The position numbers were made by a program, and so were the translations under genes. Shown here in pieces: positions 44,334 through 53,137 of a stretch of 64,000 nucleotides of DNA. Under the pieces are notes generated by a model. The model ran no database searches. It saw only the letters and a program-made list of their open reading frames with translations, and was not told the origin of the DNA. This DNA is from Thermanaeromonas sp. C210 (GTDB lineage: Bacteria; Bacillota; DSM-521; Neomoorellales; Neomoorellaceae), in the NCBI RefSeq assembly GCF_013167955.1, contig NZ_BLWF01000004.1, forward strand, positions 1 to 64,000, written 5' to 3'. Every line of letters begins with the position of its first letter. The first letter of the stretch is position 1.

Positions 44334-44581
44334 CTAATCCCCTCCCCTGGCCATGTCCCCTTGCCTTCGGCCGCGACCCGGCCCTTTCTTTCACAGTTTT
44401 GCGGGCCGCACTGGCCCTCCCTTGTCGGCCTCCGGCCGAAACCCGCCGAACAGCTTTGGGCCCTACCCAGCAAGGCCCCTGCACTACCCCCGTCCGGCCG
44501 ATTTCCAATTTCGCTAAAGTTCCGTCTCCTGCTGGTCTCCGGTCCTTCCCCGGCGAACTCAATTACCTTGCCTGGGGTAAC

Positions 44582-44809
44582 TCAGTCCTCCCCCACAATG
44601 GATTGCAGGCCGTAACGTTCAAAATGCTCCCGCAGGCGGCTGATCACCTCCGGAGGAACCCCAAAGGCCGCCGCCATCTCCGTATCGGACTTATTGGCAG
44701 CCAGCGCGCCCATGAAGGCGTCGAAGTCTATACCAACTTCCTCCGCCATGCTCTTTAAGCTCGGACGGGTGCTCCAGGGTACCCGGGCGGGTGCAAACCT
44801 TTCACTCAT
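44582..44809 (-). CDS. Small helix-turn-helix-like protein
   Basis: 75 residues. Helical segments SLKSMAEEVGIDFDAFMGAL and KSDTEMAAAFGVPPEVISRL look like a helix-turn-helix of the type that follows a short linker. No longer family match. It lies at the end of the cobalamin operon behind a hairpin whose 3' arm is its ribosome binding site, so its expression may depend on that structure. Confidence 0.6.
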   Translation of the reverse strand: MSERFAPARVPWSTRPSLKSMAEEVGIDFDAFMGALAANKSDTEMAAAFGVPPEVISRLREHFERYGLQSIVGED

Positions 44810-44833
44810 AAAAAATACCTCCCTTCGGAGGTA
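44810..44833 (-). terminator. Hairpin that is both terminator and ribosome-binding-site mask
   Basis: Minus strand TACCTCC-GAAG-GGAGGTA followed by TTTTTT and then ATG of the 75-aa gene. The 3' arm GGAGG is the only Shine-Dalgarno sequence of that gene. The structure would end the cobalamin operon and hide the site in read-through RNA. Confidence 0.75.
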
Positions 44834-44851
44834 GTGTGCCTCGGGATATCC

Positions 44852-45478
44852 TCACTTATCCTTTAAGTGACTGATATCATTTAGCAGGCTCAGGACGTTA
44901 CAGTTCCCGTAGCAGTCCACAATGCTGACACTGGCATTGTCCAGGTGGAACCGCCATATGCCTGCCAGACCCAGGCCCAGGAGGCTGGAAATTACCGTAC
45001 TCAGAGTGCCGCCGTGGGAAACTACGGCCACCGCCTGCCCGGGATGTTGGGCTATGATTTCCCGGACGGCCCGACAAGCCCTCTCCTGGAGTTCGGCGAA
45101 GCTCTCACCACCCGGAACCTGTTTAGTACCGGGATCGGCCAGCCATTCCTCAACGTCTCTGGGAAAGGCCTTCCGGATCTCCTCATAGGTTAGGCCTTCC
45201 CACAGGCCGAAGTCCATTTCCCGCAGATCCCTCACCTGGAGGATCTCTAAACCGTGCATCCGGGCTACCGCCGCTGCCGTTTCCCGGGCACGCCTGAGGT
45301 CGCTGGTATAAACAGCATCCACCTTCTCCCCCTGCAGGCGGCGGCCCACAAGTTCGGCCTGCCGCCGGCCTTCGGGGCTCAAGGCTACATCCATATGTCC
45401 CTGGTACCTTCCGCTGTGGTTCCATTCCGTCTGGGCATGGCGGACCAGGTACAGACGGGTACCTCGGCTCACGGGCAT
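44852..45478 (-). CDS. cobC: Histidine phosphatase, probable alpha-ribazole phosphatase
   Basis: 208 residues of the phosphoglycerate-mutase-like superfamily: LYLVRHAQTEWNHSGRYQGH with the phosphorylated His, DLRRARETA, REMDFGLWEGLTYEE and VAVVSHGGTL with the second His. Its place at the end of the cobalamin operon (overlapping cobD by 10 bases) supports removal of the 5'-phosphate from alpha-ribazole phosphate or adenosylcobalamin phosphate. Confidence 0.88.
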   Translation of the reverse strand: MPVSRGTRLYLVRHAQTEWNHSGRYQGHMDVALSPEGRRQAELVGRRLQGEKVDAVYTSDLRRARETAAAVARMHGLEILQVRDLREMDFGLWEGLTYEEIRKAFPRDVEEWLADPGTKQVPGGESFAELQERACRAVREIIAQHPGQAVAVVSHGGTLSTVISSLLGLGLAGIWRFHLDNASVSIVDCYGNCNVLSLLNDISHLKDK

Positions 45479-46599
45479 CCCCCTGACAGTAATTCTCTTA
45501 ACACGGCCAAAAGGATGTTATTGGCCTGCCGGTCCCTGACGGCGACCCGGATATGAACATCCCCCAACCCGGCAAAGGAAGCGCAATCTCGCACAAGTAC
45601 CTTGCGACGGGCGCAGGCCTCTGCCAGGCGGCCGGAACTCCAACCGGTCCGTCCGATGTCCACGAGAATAAAATTAGCCTCCGGCGGGTAAGGCCTGCTG
45701 CCGGACAGGGAAGCCAGGCCCCGGTAAAGATACTCTTTTTCTTCCTCCAGCCATTTCCTGGTGTTCACGACAAACTCCCTATCCTTGAGGGCCTCTACTC
45801 CGGCCATCTGGGCCAGGATGTTGACGGACCAGGGATCCCGTCTCCCTTCGAGATGCCTTATCAGGGAGGGTGAAGCTACGGCATACCCTAGGCGAAGCCC
45901 AGGAAGGGCATAAAACTTGGTCAAGGACCGGAGCACCACCACGTTCGGATATCGAAGGGCTTCCCGGCACAGGGACCGCCGCCGATCTTCCTGCACAAAA
46001 TCCAAAAAGGATTCGTCCACCACCAGCCAGGTCCCCTGTCTGCGGCTTTCCTCGAGTACGGCTGCCAGATCCCGGTCCTCGATTAGGTTGCCTACGGGAT
46101 TGTTGGGGTTGCAGAGAAAGGCCATATCGACGCGGGCCAGACACCGGCTATATTCCGCTCCGTCCAGGCGGAAGCCCTCACCGGCCGGTAAAGGCAGGGA
46201 AAGCACCCGGGCACCGGCCGCCTCCGCCGCCCGCCTGTATTCCGCAAAGGTGGGTTCGGCCACCAGCACGGCCCGCGGCTTCAACAAAAAGCACAGGCTG
46301 TATATAATATCCGTGGCCCCATTGCCGATAAGTAGGGCCCCGGGCGGCACCTGAAGTTCAAGGGACAGGGCTTCTTTAAGCTCTTTGCTGGCCGGATCCG
46401 GGTACCGGCAAACCGCCCGGAGGTTGGCCGTCAGACATGCCCATACGCCGGCAGGCGGCCCCAGGGGATTGATGTTGGCGCTGAAATCCAGGATTTCTTC
46501 CGGCTTCCAGCCGTATTTATCTAGCGCTCCCCGCCAGTCACCGCCGTGAAGCGGCCCGGACGGTACCCCGTCCTCAACACCCCGTTGCCTTTCGACCAT
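45469..46599 (-). CDS. cobD: Threonine-phosphate decarboxylase
   Basis: PLP enzyme of aminotransferase fold that makes (R)-1-aminopropan-2-ol phosphate for the nucleotide loop. 376 residues: ILDFSANINPLGPP, AVCRYPDPASKELKEAL, LIGNGATDIIYSL, AFLCNPNNPVGNL, and cofactor Lys in LRSLTKFYALPGLRLGYA. It overlaps pduX by about 80 bases unless a later start is used. Together with PduX it completes the route from threonine. Confidence 0.92.
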   Translation of the reverse strand: MVERQRGVEDGVPSGPLHGGDWRGALDKYGWKPEEILDFSANINPLGPPAGVWACLTANLRAVCRYPDPASKELKEALSLELQVPPGALLIGNGATDIIYSLCFLLKPRAVLVAEPTFAEYRRAAEAAGARVLSLPLPAGEGFRLDGAEYSRCLARVDMAFLCNPNNPVGNLIEDRDLAAVLEESRRQGTWLVVDESFLDFVQEDRRRSLCREALRYPNVVVLRSLTKFYALPGLRLGYAVASPSLIRHLEGRRDPWSVNILAQMAGVEALKDREFVVNTRKWLEEEKEYLYRGLASLSGSRPYPPEANFILVDIGRTGWSSGRLAEACARRKVLVRDCASFAGLGDVHIRVAVRDRQANNILLAVLRELLSGGCP

Positions 46600-47471
46600 C
46601 GTTCACGCCAGGCCTCCATTCTACCACCGGTCACCCTCGCCCGGATAAAATTTACATAGGGAAAGGTCGCCCGGATCTTTCCTTCCAGTTCCGCGCAATC
46701 TACCGACCCGGGTCGGTAGAGGATGCCTGCCACGGTGCCGCTGTGGGCCACATTAACCCCCAGGGCCCCAAAGGCGGTAGCTATCTCCACCAGGGTTTCC
46801 AGCTCCGGTTTGTAAAGAATCCCCTGGTTGGCCAGGGCGCTGATTGTCGCGCCCCGGGCGACCAATTCTTCCCGGCCGCTTGTCAAACCTTCCCGCACCA
46901 GGGCCACCGCCCGGCGGACGGCTTCCTCCTTGGCCCGGTTTAAAGCCATTAGATCCGTGCGCCGGTTAAAAAGGAGGGTGTCGACCGTGCCTCCCCGATC
47001 GACTATCAATACCGCCAGGGGCGGCGGTTCTCCGAGGCTCTCCCAGAATTCGCCCCGGAGGTGATCAAAGAGTACGATGCCCGGCAGGAAGGTACCGTCG
47101 CTCGGTTCAACGGACAGGGCTATATCCTTAATCTCTTCAAGGGAAAGCTCCGCCCCCAAGGCTTTAGCCGTAGCGGCTGACGCCGCCGCCACGTCGGCGG
47201 TGCTGCTGGCCAGGCCCTTGCCCGGCGGCAGGGGGTTGAAAATCTTCAGGGCGGCCCCCCAGCGCCTTTCTCCCAGCCGTTCCATGGTCAGGCGGGCCGC
47301 CGCCAGAGCCTTTTGCTTTCCCGCAGGAGCCTCAAAGCGGCGACCGGGAATTAAAGTAACCACCACTTCAGTGCAAATATCTATGGGACAGGTAATAAGG
47401 AAATATCTACCGTCGACCATCCCCTGGACTAATTCGCCGCAGGCACCGCTAACCCGAGCTACACCTCGCAC
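46521..47471 (-). CDS. pduX: L-threonine kinase (GHMP family)
   Basis: Phosphorylates L-threonine for the aminopropanol linker. 316 residues. ARVSGACGELVQGMVDGRYF at the start, GHMP motif NPLPPGKGLASSTADVAAAS, and GVNVAHSGTVAGILY near the end. GTG at 47471 is chosen because AAAGGGGGTGG precedes it; an extended start 20 codons earlier lacks one. In the operon its product feeds CobD. Confidence 0.88.
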   Translation of the reverse strand: MRGVARVSGACGELVQGMVDGRYFLITCPIDICTEVVVTLIPGRRFEAPAGKQKALAAARLTMERLGERRWGAALKIFNPLPPGKGLASSTADVAAASAATAKALGAELSLEEIKDIALSVEPSDGTFLPGIVLFDHLRGEFWESLGEPPPLAVLIVDRGGTVDTLLFNRRTDLMALNRAKEEAVRRAVALVREGLTSGREELVARGATISALANQGILYKPELETLVEIATAFGALGVNVAHSGTVAGILYRPGSVDCAELEGKIRATFPYVNFIRARVTGGRMEAWRERWSKGNGVLRTGYRPGRFTAVTGGER

Positions 47472-47490
47472 GGCTAGCCACCCCCTTTTA

Positions 47491-48252
47491 CTACGGCCGT
47501 AGATAATAAACTGCCAGGAAAAAAACCTCAACGATTTCGGCCAGGGCGCCGTAGGTATCCCCCGTCAGACCGCCTAAAAGCCGCCGGACCCACCTGCACC
47601 ACCCCAGGGACACCAGGGCCGCAAGGAGCAGATAAAAAAGACCAGCAGGCCCCATTATAAACCACGCCACCAGGGCGGCTACCAGGGTGGCGGAAAACAG
47701 GTTGCGGCGCCCGCGGCCGGCCTGGAATAGGGAACCCATCCCTTCCTTACGGGCGTAAGGGAAGCACGTTAGGGCCGGCACCATGGCCCACCGGCTCAAA
47801 ACGGGCATCAACACCAGCGGCGGCGGCAGCGGGAGGCCGGCCAGCCGGAGGTTCCCGGACGGCAGGGCGGCCAAAAGGCTGAATTTCAAAACCAGCAGGG
47901 TGACCACCGCCGTAACGCCATGGGCACCCACGCGGCTGTCCTTCATGATAGCCAGGATACGTTCCCGGTCTCTGCCAGAAAAAAGGCCGTCCATGCTGTC
48001 GATAAAGCCGTCCAGGTGAAGGCCCCCGCTTAAGAAAACCGCCAGGGCCAGGACCAGCCCCGCCCGGGGAAGGTCCGGTACCAGTAAGCTCAATGCCTGC
48101 CAGGCCGCGGCCAAAATGAGACCTAAAACCAGGCCTACCAGGGGAAAGTAGGCGACGCTTTGCTGCCAGGCTTCTCCGGTATTATCACCGCTCTTTAAGG
48201 GAATCCGGGTCAAAAACTTCAGGGCCACAAGAAAGGCATTAAACCCCTTCAA
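47491..48252 (-). CDS. cobS: Cobalamin synthase (adenosylcobinamide-GDP ribazoletransferase)
   Basis: Integral membrane enzyme joining alpha-ribazole to adenosylcobinamide-GDP. 253 residues with about seven hydrophobic segments and the family motif GGLHLDGFIDSMDGLFSG followed by MKDSRVGAHG. Start overlaps the cobT stop by four bases. Last lower-ligand assembly step. Confidence 0.94.
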   Translation of the reverse strand: MKGFNAFLVALKFLTRIPLKSGDNTGEAWQQSVAYFPLVGLVLGLILAAAWQALSLLVPDLPRAGLVLALAVFLSGGLHLDGFIDSMDGLFSGRDRERILAIMKDSRVGAHGVTAVVTLLVLKFSLLAALPSGNLRLAGLPLPPPLVLMPVLSRWAMVPALTCFPYARKEGMGSLFQAGRGRRNLFSATLVAALVAWFIMGPAGLFYLLLAALVSLGWCRWVRRLLGGLTGDTYGALAEIVEVFFLAVYYLRP

Positions 48253-49310
48253 CTATCCAGCGCCCCCGAAACCCCGGCCTGGCTGAAGGTAGCCATTTCA
48301 TGATAGATTTTAATGGCCGCTTCTACCAAGGTCATCCCCAGAGCGGCCCCGGTGCCCTCGCCCAGGCGCATCGCCATGGTCAGCATGGGTTTAAGGCCCA
48401 GGAGTTCCAGGACGGCGGCGTGACCAGGTTCTTCCGAAAGATGGGAGGCCAGAATATAGTCAGCGGCTCCCGGGGCCAGGCGAGCGGCCACCAAGGCAGC
48501 AGCTCCGGAAATAAGGCCGTCGATAATTACCGGCACCCGTTTAGCGGCTCCCGCCAGGATCACCCCAGCCATGCCGGCTATTTCCAGTCCCCCCACCTTG
48601 GCCAGAACATCCAGGGGATCGGCAGGATTGGGGCGATTTACTTCCAAGCCCCGACGAATAGCATTGATTTTTAGCTGCAGGCGCTTATCATCGATACCCG
48701 TCCCCCTACCGGTAATCTTTTCCACCGGCAAACCGCTGAAAGCGGCGACGATGGCTGTGCTGGGGGTGGTGTTGCCGATGCCCATTTCCCCGATGCCTAA
48801 GAGTTCGCTCCCGGCGGCAATTTGCTCGTTAGCAACCTCGATACCGATTTCCAAGGCGGCAACGGCCTGTTCCCTGGTCATGGCCGGCCCCCTCGCAAGG
48901 TTGGCCGTACCCGGGGCTACCTTTCTTTTCAACAAGCCCGGGAGGTCCGGCAGTTCCGCCGCTACCCCGACATCTACCAGGACGAGCTCCGCCCCGGCAT
49001 GACGGGCCAGAACGTTGATTGCCGCCCCGCCCCGGGCAAAATTTAATACCATCTGGGGCGTAACCTCCTGGGGAAAAGCGCTCACCCCTTCCGCCACCAC
49101 CCCGTGGTCACCAGCCATAAGGATATGGGTTTTGCGGGTTAAGCGGCGCGGCACTTCCCCCTTTATCCCGGCCAGTTGCCGGGCAATAGCTTCCAGGGCG
49201 CCCAGGCTTCCTGGCGGCTTGGTGAGATCATCGAGGTGGGCCTGGGCTCGAACCATGGCCTCCCTGTCCAGGGGGCTGATGGCAGCCAGGGTCCGGTTTA
49301 ACAAATCCAT
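48249..49310 (-). CDS. cobT: Nicotinate-nucleotide--dimethylbenzimidazole phosphoribosyltransferase
   Basis: Activates the lower-ligand base to alpha-ribazole phosphate. 353 residues: LTKPPGSLGALEAIARQLAG, MAGDHGVVAEGVSAFP, GEMGIGNTTPSTAIVAAF, GTGIDDKRLQLK and catalytic Glu region LGEGTGAALGM. It is preceded by the cbiA relic that supplies its GGAGGAA. Confidence 0.95.
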   Translation of the reverse strand: MDLLNRTLAAISPLDREAMVRAQAHLDDLTKPPGSLGALEAIARQLAGIKGEVPRRLTRKTHILMAGDHGVVAEGVSAFPQEVTPQMVLNFARGGAAINVLARHAGAELVLVDVGVAAELPDLPGLLKRKVAPGTANLARGPAMTREQAVAALEIGIEVANEQIAAGSELLGIGEMGIGNTTPSTAIVAAFSGLPVEKITGRGTGIDDKRLQLKINAIRRGLEVNRPNPADPLDVLAKVGGLEIAGMAGVILAGAAKRVPVIIDGLISGAAALVAARLAPGAADYILASHLSEEPGHAAVLELLGLKPMLTMAMRLGEGTGAALGMTLVEAAIKIYHEMATFSQAGVSGALDS

Positions 49311-49603
49311 GGGGCATTCCTCCTTCGCGGCAGGCCTTCATGAAGCGCCTGCACGCCGTCATAAAATTATTTGCGGCTTCTTTATTGAAGCCAATATCCT
49401 TGTGCGGTATAACCGTCGCGGTACAACTTTTGGCCGACCTGCCAGGTATAGGCGTAAGGGAAATCATCGTCCGTACCGGTCAGCGAGGAATAGTGGAACT
49501 CGTGGCCCCGGACGGTATCGCCCCTTTTGCCCAATATGGTAGCGATGCTCGTCTTGCCTACCGCGCTGCGGCTACCGGCTATGACAATTCGCTTATAGCC
49601 CAT
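49311..49603 (-). pseudogene. cbiA: Cobyrinate a,c-diamide synthase relic (large internal deletion)
   Basis: The start is intact: binding site AAGGGG, ATG, then YKRIVIAGSRSAVGKTSIATI, the N-terminal P-loop of CbiA/CobB. The sequence then jumps to LGKRGDTVRGHEFHYSSL, the glutaminase-domain C-terminus, runs to a stop at 49382, and continues in another frame as FNKEAANNFMTACRRFMKAC. About 350 of some 450 residues are missing and the end is frameshifted, so it cannot work. Its position between cbiB and cobT shows an ancestral complete operon. Confidence 0.85.
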
Positions 49604-49619
49604 ATAAATACCCCTTTTT

Positions 49620-50591
49620 TCAGTACCAGCGCCCGGCAAAGGCCAAAATCGAACCGCCGACAAGCGAAACGAGGAAAGTGGCAACCGCCATGAGGCAGAC
49701 GGCCAGGCCGATATGCTCTTTCTTTAAAGGCTGCCGGGCCTCCCCGATGAGAGGGCGTTGAGAGGGCCGCCCCTGATAATAATTGAGACCGCCCAGCTGC
49801 ACTCCCAGGGCGCCGGCGACCGCCGCCTCCGGAAAACCGCTGTTGGGGCTGGGGTGCCGGCGGGCATCGCGCAGCATAATCGTCCAGGCCCGCCGGCCAT
49901 AACCCAGCAGGGCGGCCGCCACGCATAAGGCTATCCCCGTTAGCCTGGCGGGAAGATAATTAGCCACATCGTCCAGCCTGGCTGCCGCCCGGCCGAAAAA
50001 AAGGTAGCGGTCGTTTTTGTAACCCAGCATGGAATCCAGGGTGTTGACGGCCCGGTAGGCCATGGCCAGGGGAACCCCTCCTAGGAAAAAATAGAAAAGG
50101 GGGGCAATAACACCATCGCTGGTATTCTCAGCCACAGTTTCCACCGTCGCCCGGACTACCTCCCCTTCGTCCAGGCCCGCCGTATCCCGGCCCACTATCC
50201 GGCTTACCCGGCGGCGAGCGCAGATCAAGTCTCCTGTTTCAAGGGCCCGGGCGACGCCGGCGGCCGCTGTAGCCAGGCCCCGGGGGGCAATGGTTGTAGC
50301 CAGCAGCCACGCGGCCAGCAATACCTCCACCCAGTAATTAATCCGGCCGGCTGCTGCCAGCAAGCCCCAGGTGATGGCCCAGCTGCCCCCGACGATGCCG
50401 ACGACCACCACCCCGCCCGTAGCTAACAGGTAGCCCCGGGAAGCATTCGGCCGCCACAAAAGTTTTTCCAGGGCGCTGATACCCGCCCCCATGACCTGGG
50501 TCGGGTGCAGGAGCCAGGGCGGGTCCCCCACCGCCAGGTCCAGGAGCAGGGCCAGGACCAGCAAAAGGACGCTAGGCTCCAAAGCCGTCAC
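49620..50591 (-). CDS. cbiB: Adenosylcobinamide-phosphate synthase
   Basis: Membrane enzyme attaching aminopropanol phosphate to adenosylcobyric acid. 323 residues with several hydrophobic helices. Family segments LLDLAVGDPPWLLHPTQVMG, VSRIVGRDTAGLDEGEVVRA, VAENTSDGVIAPLFYF and DARRHPSPNSGFPEAAVAGAL are present. Overlaps cobQ by 20 bases. Confidence 0.94.
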   Translation of the reverse strand: MTALEPSVLLLVLALLLDLAVGDPPWLLHPTQVMGAGISALEKLLWRPNASRGYLLATGGVVVVGIVGGSWAITWGLLAAAGRINYWVEVLLAAWLLATTIAPRGLATAAAGVARALETGDLICARRRVSRIVGRDTAGLDEGEVVRATVETVAENTSDGVIAPLFYFFLGGVPLAMAYRAVNTLDSMLGYKNDRYLFFGRAAARLDDVANYLPARLTGIALCVAAALLGYGRRAWTIMLRDARRHPSPNSGFPEAAVAGALGVQLGGLNYYQGRPSQRPLIGEARQPLKKEHIGLAVCLMAVATFLVSLVGGSILAFAGRWY

Positions 50592-52125
50592 CTGCCAGGG
50601 GCCGGTCCAGACCCATGATCGCCGCCAGTCGTTTCAGATCTAAGTGCCTGGCCACCACGGCAGCCAGGGCATCAAAACGGCGCTCCTGGTCGGCGTCGAA
50701 TTCCAGACCGCTCTCCCTGGCCGGCAGGCCGCGCCTGGCCCTTAAAACATCTAGGATCCGATGGCGGAAGGCGTCATTATCCCAGATGCCGTGGATGTAG
50801 GTACCCCACACCAGACCGTCGTCGCTCTGGGCGCCGTCGTCGATGTCCACCAAAACGCTGCCGCGCCGAGTGATTTTAAAGGCTGGCTGGCCGGCCACCA
50901 GGCTGCTTGCCCCCATATGGATCTCATAGCCCTTCACTTCCAGGCCCTGCAACGGCCCCAAGAAGGGTCCCGTGCCGGTTACCCGGCCTTCAACAAGGTT
51001 AGTGGCCTTGGTCGGCTGAAACACCGTCCGCACCGGCAGGAGGCCCATGCCGTCAATGCCGTCATAGTCGGTTTCTACATGGCCGGGATCGGCAATTTCC
51101 CGGCCCAGCATTTGATAACCGCCGCAGATACCCACCACCGGGGTGCCCCGCGCCGCCAGCTCTTTAATGGCATCTTCCAGGCCCCGCTGCCGCAGCCACA
51201 ACAGATCACCAATGGTGTTCTTGCTCCCCGGCAGGATGATGAGGTCCGGATTCCCGAGGGCGTTCTTGTCCTCTACATAGCGCAGGTTAACGCCCTCTTC
51301 CCTTGCCAGGGCGTCAAAATCGGTAAAGTTGGCGATGCACGGCAGCTTTATTACGACAATTTCCACCTCGCCGGGGGCAGTGGGGCGGGCAGCGGCCTTT
51401 TCGAGGACCACGGAATCCTCCTCGGGCAGACCGTGGGCCAGGAAGGGGATGACCCCCAGAACAGGCTTGCCGGTTTTCTTTTCTAAAAAGTCCAGGGCCG
51501 GCTGCAGCAAAGCCATGTCGCCCCGGAACTTGTTGATGATCAAACCGGCCACCAGTTCCCTCTCGTCTTCCTCTAAAAGCTCCAAAGTCCCGACAATGGC
51601 CGCCAGGGCACCGCCGCGGTCGATATCGGCCACCAGGAGCACCGGCGCTCCGGCCATCTTGGCCACCCGCATATTGGCGATTTCCCTATCCTTAAGGTTA
51701 ACCTCCGCCGGGCTGCCGGCGCCTTCGATAACGATAACCTCGAATTCCTTATCCAGGGCGGCATAAGCCGCCTCCACGTAACGCCACAGCTCCTGGTTAA
51801 AGCTTCCATGATAATCCCTGGCTCCCACATTGCCCACCGGCCGCCCCAGGAGAATCACCTGGGAGCGGGCGTGGGCCGTGGGTTTGAGCAAGATCGGATT
51901 CATTTCCACCCGCGGCTGCACCCCGGCGGCATAAGCCTGCACCAACTGGGCGCGTCCCATTTCCCCGCCGTCCGCAGTGGCGCCGGAGTTTAAAGCCATG
52001 TTCTGGGATTTAAAAGGGGCTACCCGGTAGCCGGCGCGGTAAAAAATCCGGCACAGGGCCGCCGCCAAGACGCTCTTGCCGACGTTGGAGCTGGTCCCCT
52101 GGAGCATGACCGCCCGGGCCATCAA
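50572..52125 (-). CDS. cobQ: Cobyric acid synthase
   Basis: Amidates four side chains using glutamine and ATP. 517 residues: P-loop-like QGTSSNVGKSVLAAALC, NMALNSGATADGGEMGRAQ, DRGGALAAIVGT, and a class I glutamine amidotransferase domain with VVGICGGYQMLGREI (nucleophile Cys) and a late His in GTYIHGIWD. Start overlaps cbiC by four bases. Also called cbiP in the anaerobic series. Confidence 0.96.
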   Translation of the reverse strand: MMARAVMLQGTSSNVGKSVLAAALCRIFYRAGYRVAPFKSQNMALNSGATADGGEMGRAQLVQAYAAGVQPRVEMNPILLKPTAHARSQVILLGRPVGNVGARDYHGSFNQELWRYVEAAYAALDKEFEVIVIEGAGSPAEVNLKDREIANMRVAKMAGAPVLLVADIDRGGALAAIVGTLELLEEDERELVAGLIINKFRGDMALLQPALDFLEKKTGKPVLGVIPFLAHGLPEEDSVVLEKAAARPTAPGEVEIVVIKLPCIANFTDFDALAREEGVNLRYVEDKNALGNPDLIILPGSKNTIGDLLWLRQRGLEDAIKELAARGTPVVGICGGYQMLGREIADPGHVETDYDGIDGMGLLPVRTVFQPTKATNLVEGRVTGTGPFLGPLQGLEVKGYEIHMGASSLVAGQPAFKITRRGSVLVDIDDGAQSDDGLVWGTYIHGIWDNDAFRHRILDVLRARRGLPARESGLEFDADQERRFDALAAVVARHLDLKRLAAIMGLDRPLAGDGFGA

Positions 52126-52760
52126 TCTTCACCTTCCCCGTCCCAAGTCAGGTGCAGCAGGGCATTGACGGCAGCCACCGCCACCGTGCTGCCGCCCCTG
52201 GTGCCCCTGACGGTGACAAAGGGTACGCCGGACCTCTCTAAGGCTGCCTTGGCTTCCGCCGCGCCCACAAAGCCCACCGGAGTGCCGATGACGGCCGCCG
52301 GTGCCACCTGGCCTGCGGCCATCAATTCTAGAAGGCGAAACAGGGCCGTGGGAGCATTGCCGATGGCCACGACGGCTCCCGTCATCCGGGGCGCCAGGTA
52401 CTCCATGGCGGCCATAGCCCTGGTTATTCCCCTGGCCGCCGCTGCCGCAGCCACCTCCCTTTCCCGGATGGCGCAGATTACCCTCCCGCCGCCCCGGGCA
52501 AGGATTTGGCTGTTGATCCCCTGGCGCACCATTTCGATGTCGGTAATGATGTCCGCCCCGCCGCACAGGGCCGCAGTCGCCGCTGCAACCAGCCGGGGGT
52601 GAATAACCACCAGCCGGGCGTATTCCAGGTCGCCGGTGGCATGAACGATTCGGGTAACGATGTTCCTTTCCTCCGCCCCCAAACCGAGATCGCCTAGCTG
52701 CGCCGCGATGATGGCCCGGCTTTGGGCCTCAATGGCCCGGGGATTATTGAGGTACGACAC
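52122..52760 (-). CDS. cbiC: Cobalt-precorrin-8 methylmutase
   Basis: Moves the methyl from C-11 to C-12 to give cobyrinate. 212 residues: VTRIVHATGDLEYA with the catalytic His, CGGADIITDIEMVRQGI, AIGNAPTALFRLLEL and GTPVGFVGAAEAK. Overlaps cbiX by 17 bases. Confidence 0.95.
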   Translation of the reverse strand: MSYLNNPRAIEAQSRAIIAAQLGDLGLGAEERNIVTRIVHATGDLEYARLVVIHPRLVAAATAALCGGADIITDIEMVRQGINSQILARGGGRVICAIREREVAAAAAARGITRAMAAMEYLAPRMTGAVVAIGNAPTALFRLLELMAAGQVAPAAVIGTPVGFVGAAEAKAALERSGVPFVTVRGTRGGSTVAVAAVNALLHLTWDGEGED

Positions 52761-53127
52761 CCGGAGCCACCTCCCGGATACGTTCGACTATAATCTCGGC
52801 GATCCGCCTATCGGCGCCCAGGTTGCTGCCGTAAATCAAGGTAACCCCTGGAAACCGCTCCCGGGCCGTAGCCAACTGCTCGGGAATATCCCGCTGGACG
52901 TGGAGGCCGTTGCAGAAAAACATGGGTATCACGACTATCTGCCGCAGGCCTTCCTCCACCAGCATGGCAATACCTTCCAAGAGATTGGGATGGGTGCGCA
53001 TCATGTAGCAGGGCTGTATCCGGACATCGCCCAGAAATTCCCGCACGTGGCCCGCCAAAAGCTTCAAATGCTCGTTGGCCTCGGGGATGCGGCTGCCGTG
53101 GCCCAGTAAAATAATACCTATATCCAT
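52744..53127 (-). CDS. cbiX: Sirohydrochlorin cobaltochelatase, short form
   Basis: Inserts cobalt into sirohydrochlorin, the first dedicated step. 127 residues, the small CbiX form that works as a homodimer. Metal-binding His residues lie in LLGHGSRIPEANEHL and in PMFFCNGLHVQRDIP. CbiK is not present, so this is the chelatase of the operon. Confidence 0.9.
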   Translation of the reverse strand: MDIGIILLGHGSRIPEANEHLKLLAGHVREFLGDVRIQPCYMMRTHPNLLEGIAMLVEEGLRQIVVIPMFFCNGLHVQRDIPEQLATARERFPGVTLIYGSNLGADRRIAEIIVERIREVAPGVVPQ

Positions 53128-53137
53128 TTCGGTCCTC

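Noticed and set aside
44296-44562. 88-residue minus-strand frame upstream of guaB
   Set aside because: It covers the guaB promoter, is basic and low in complexity, and has no binding site.
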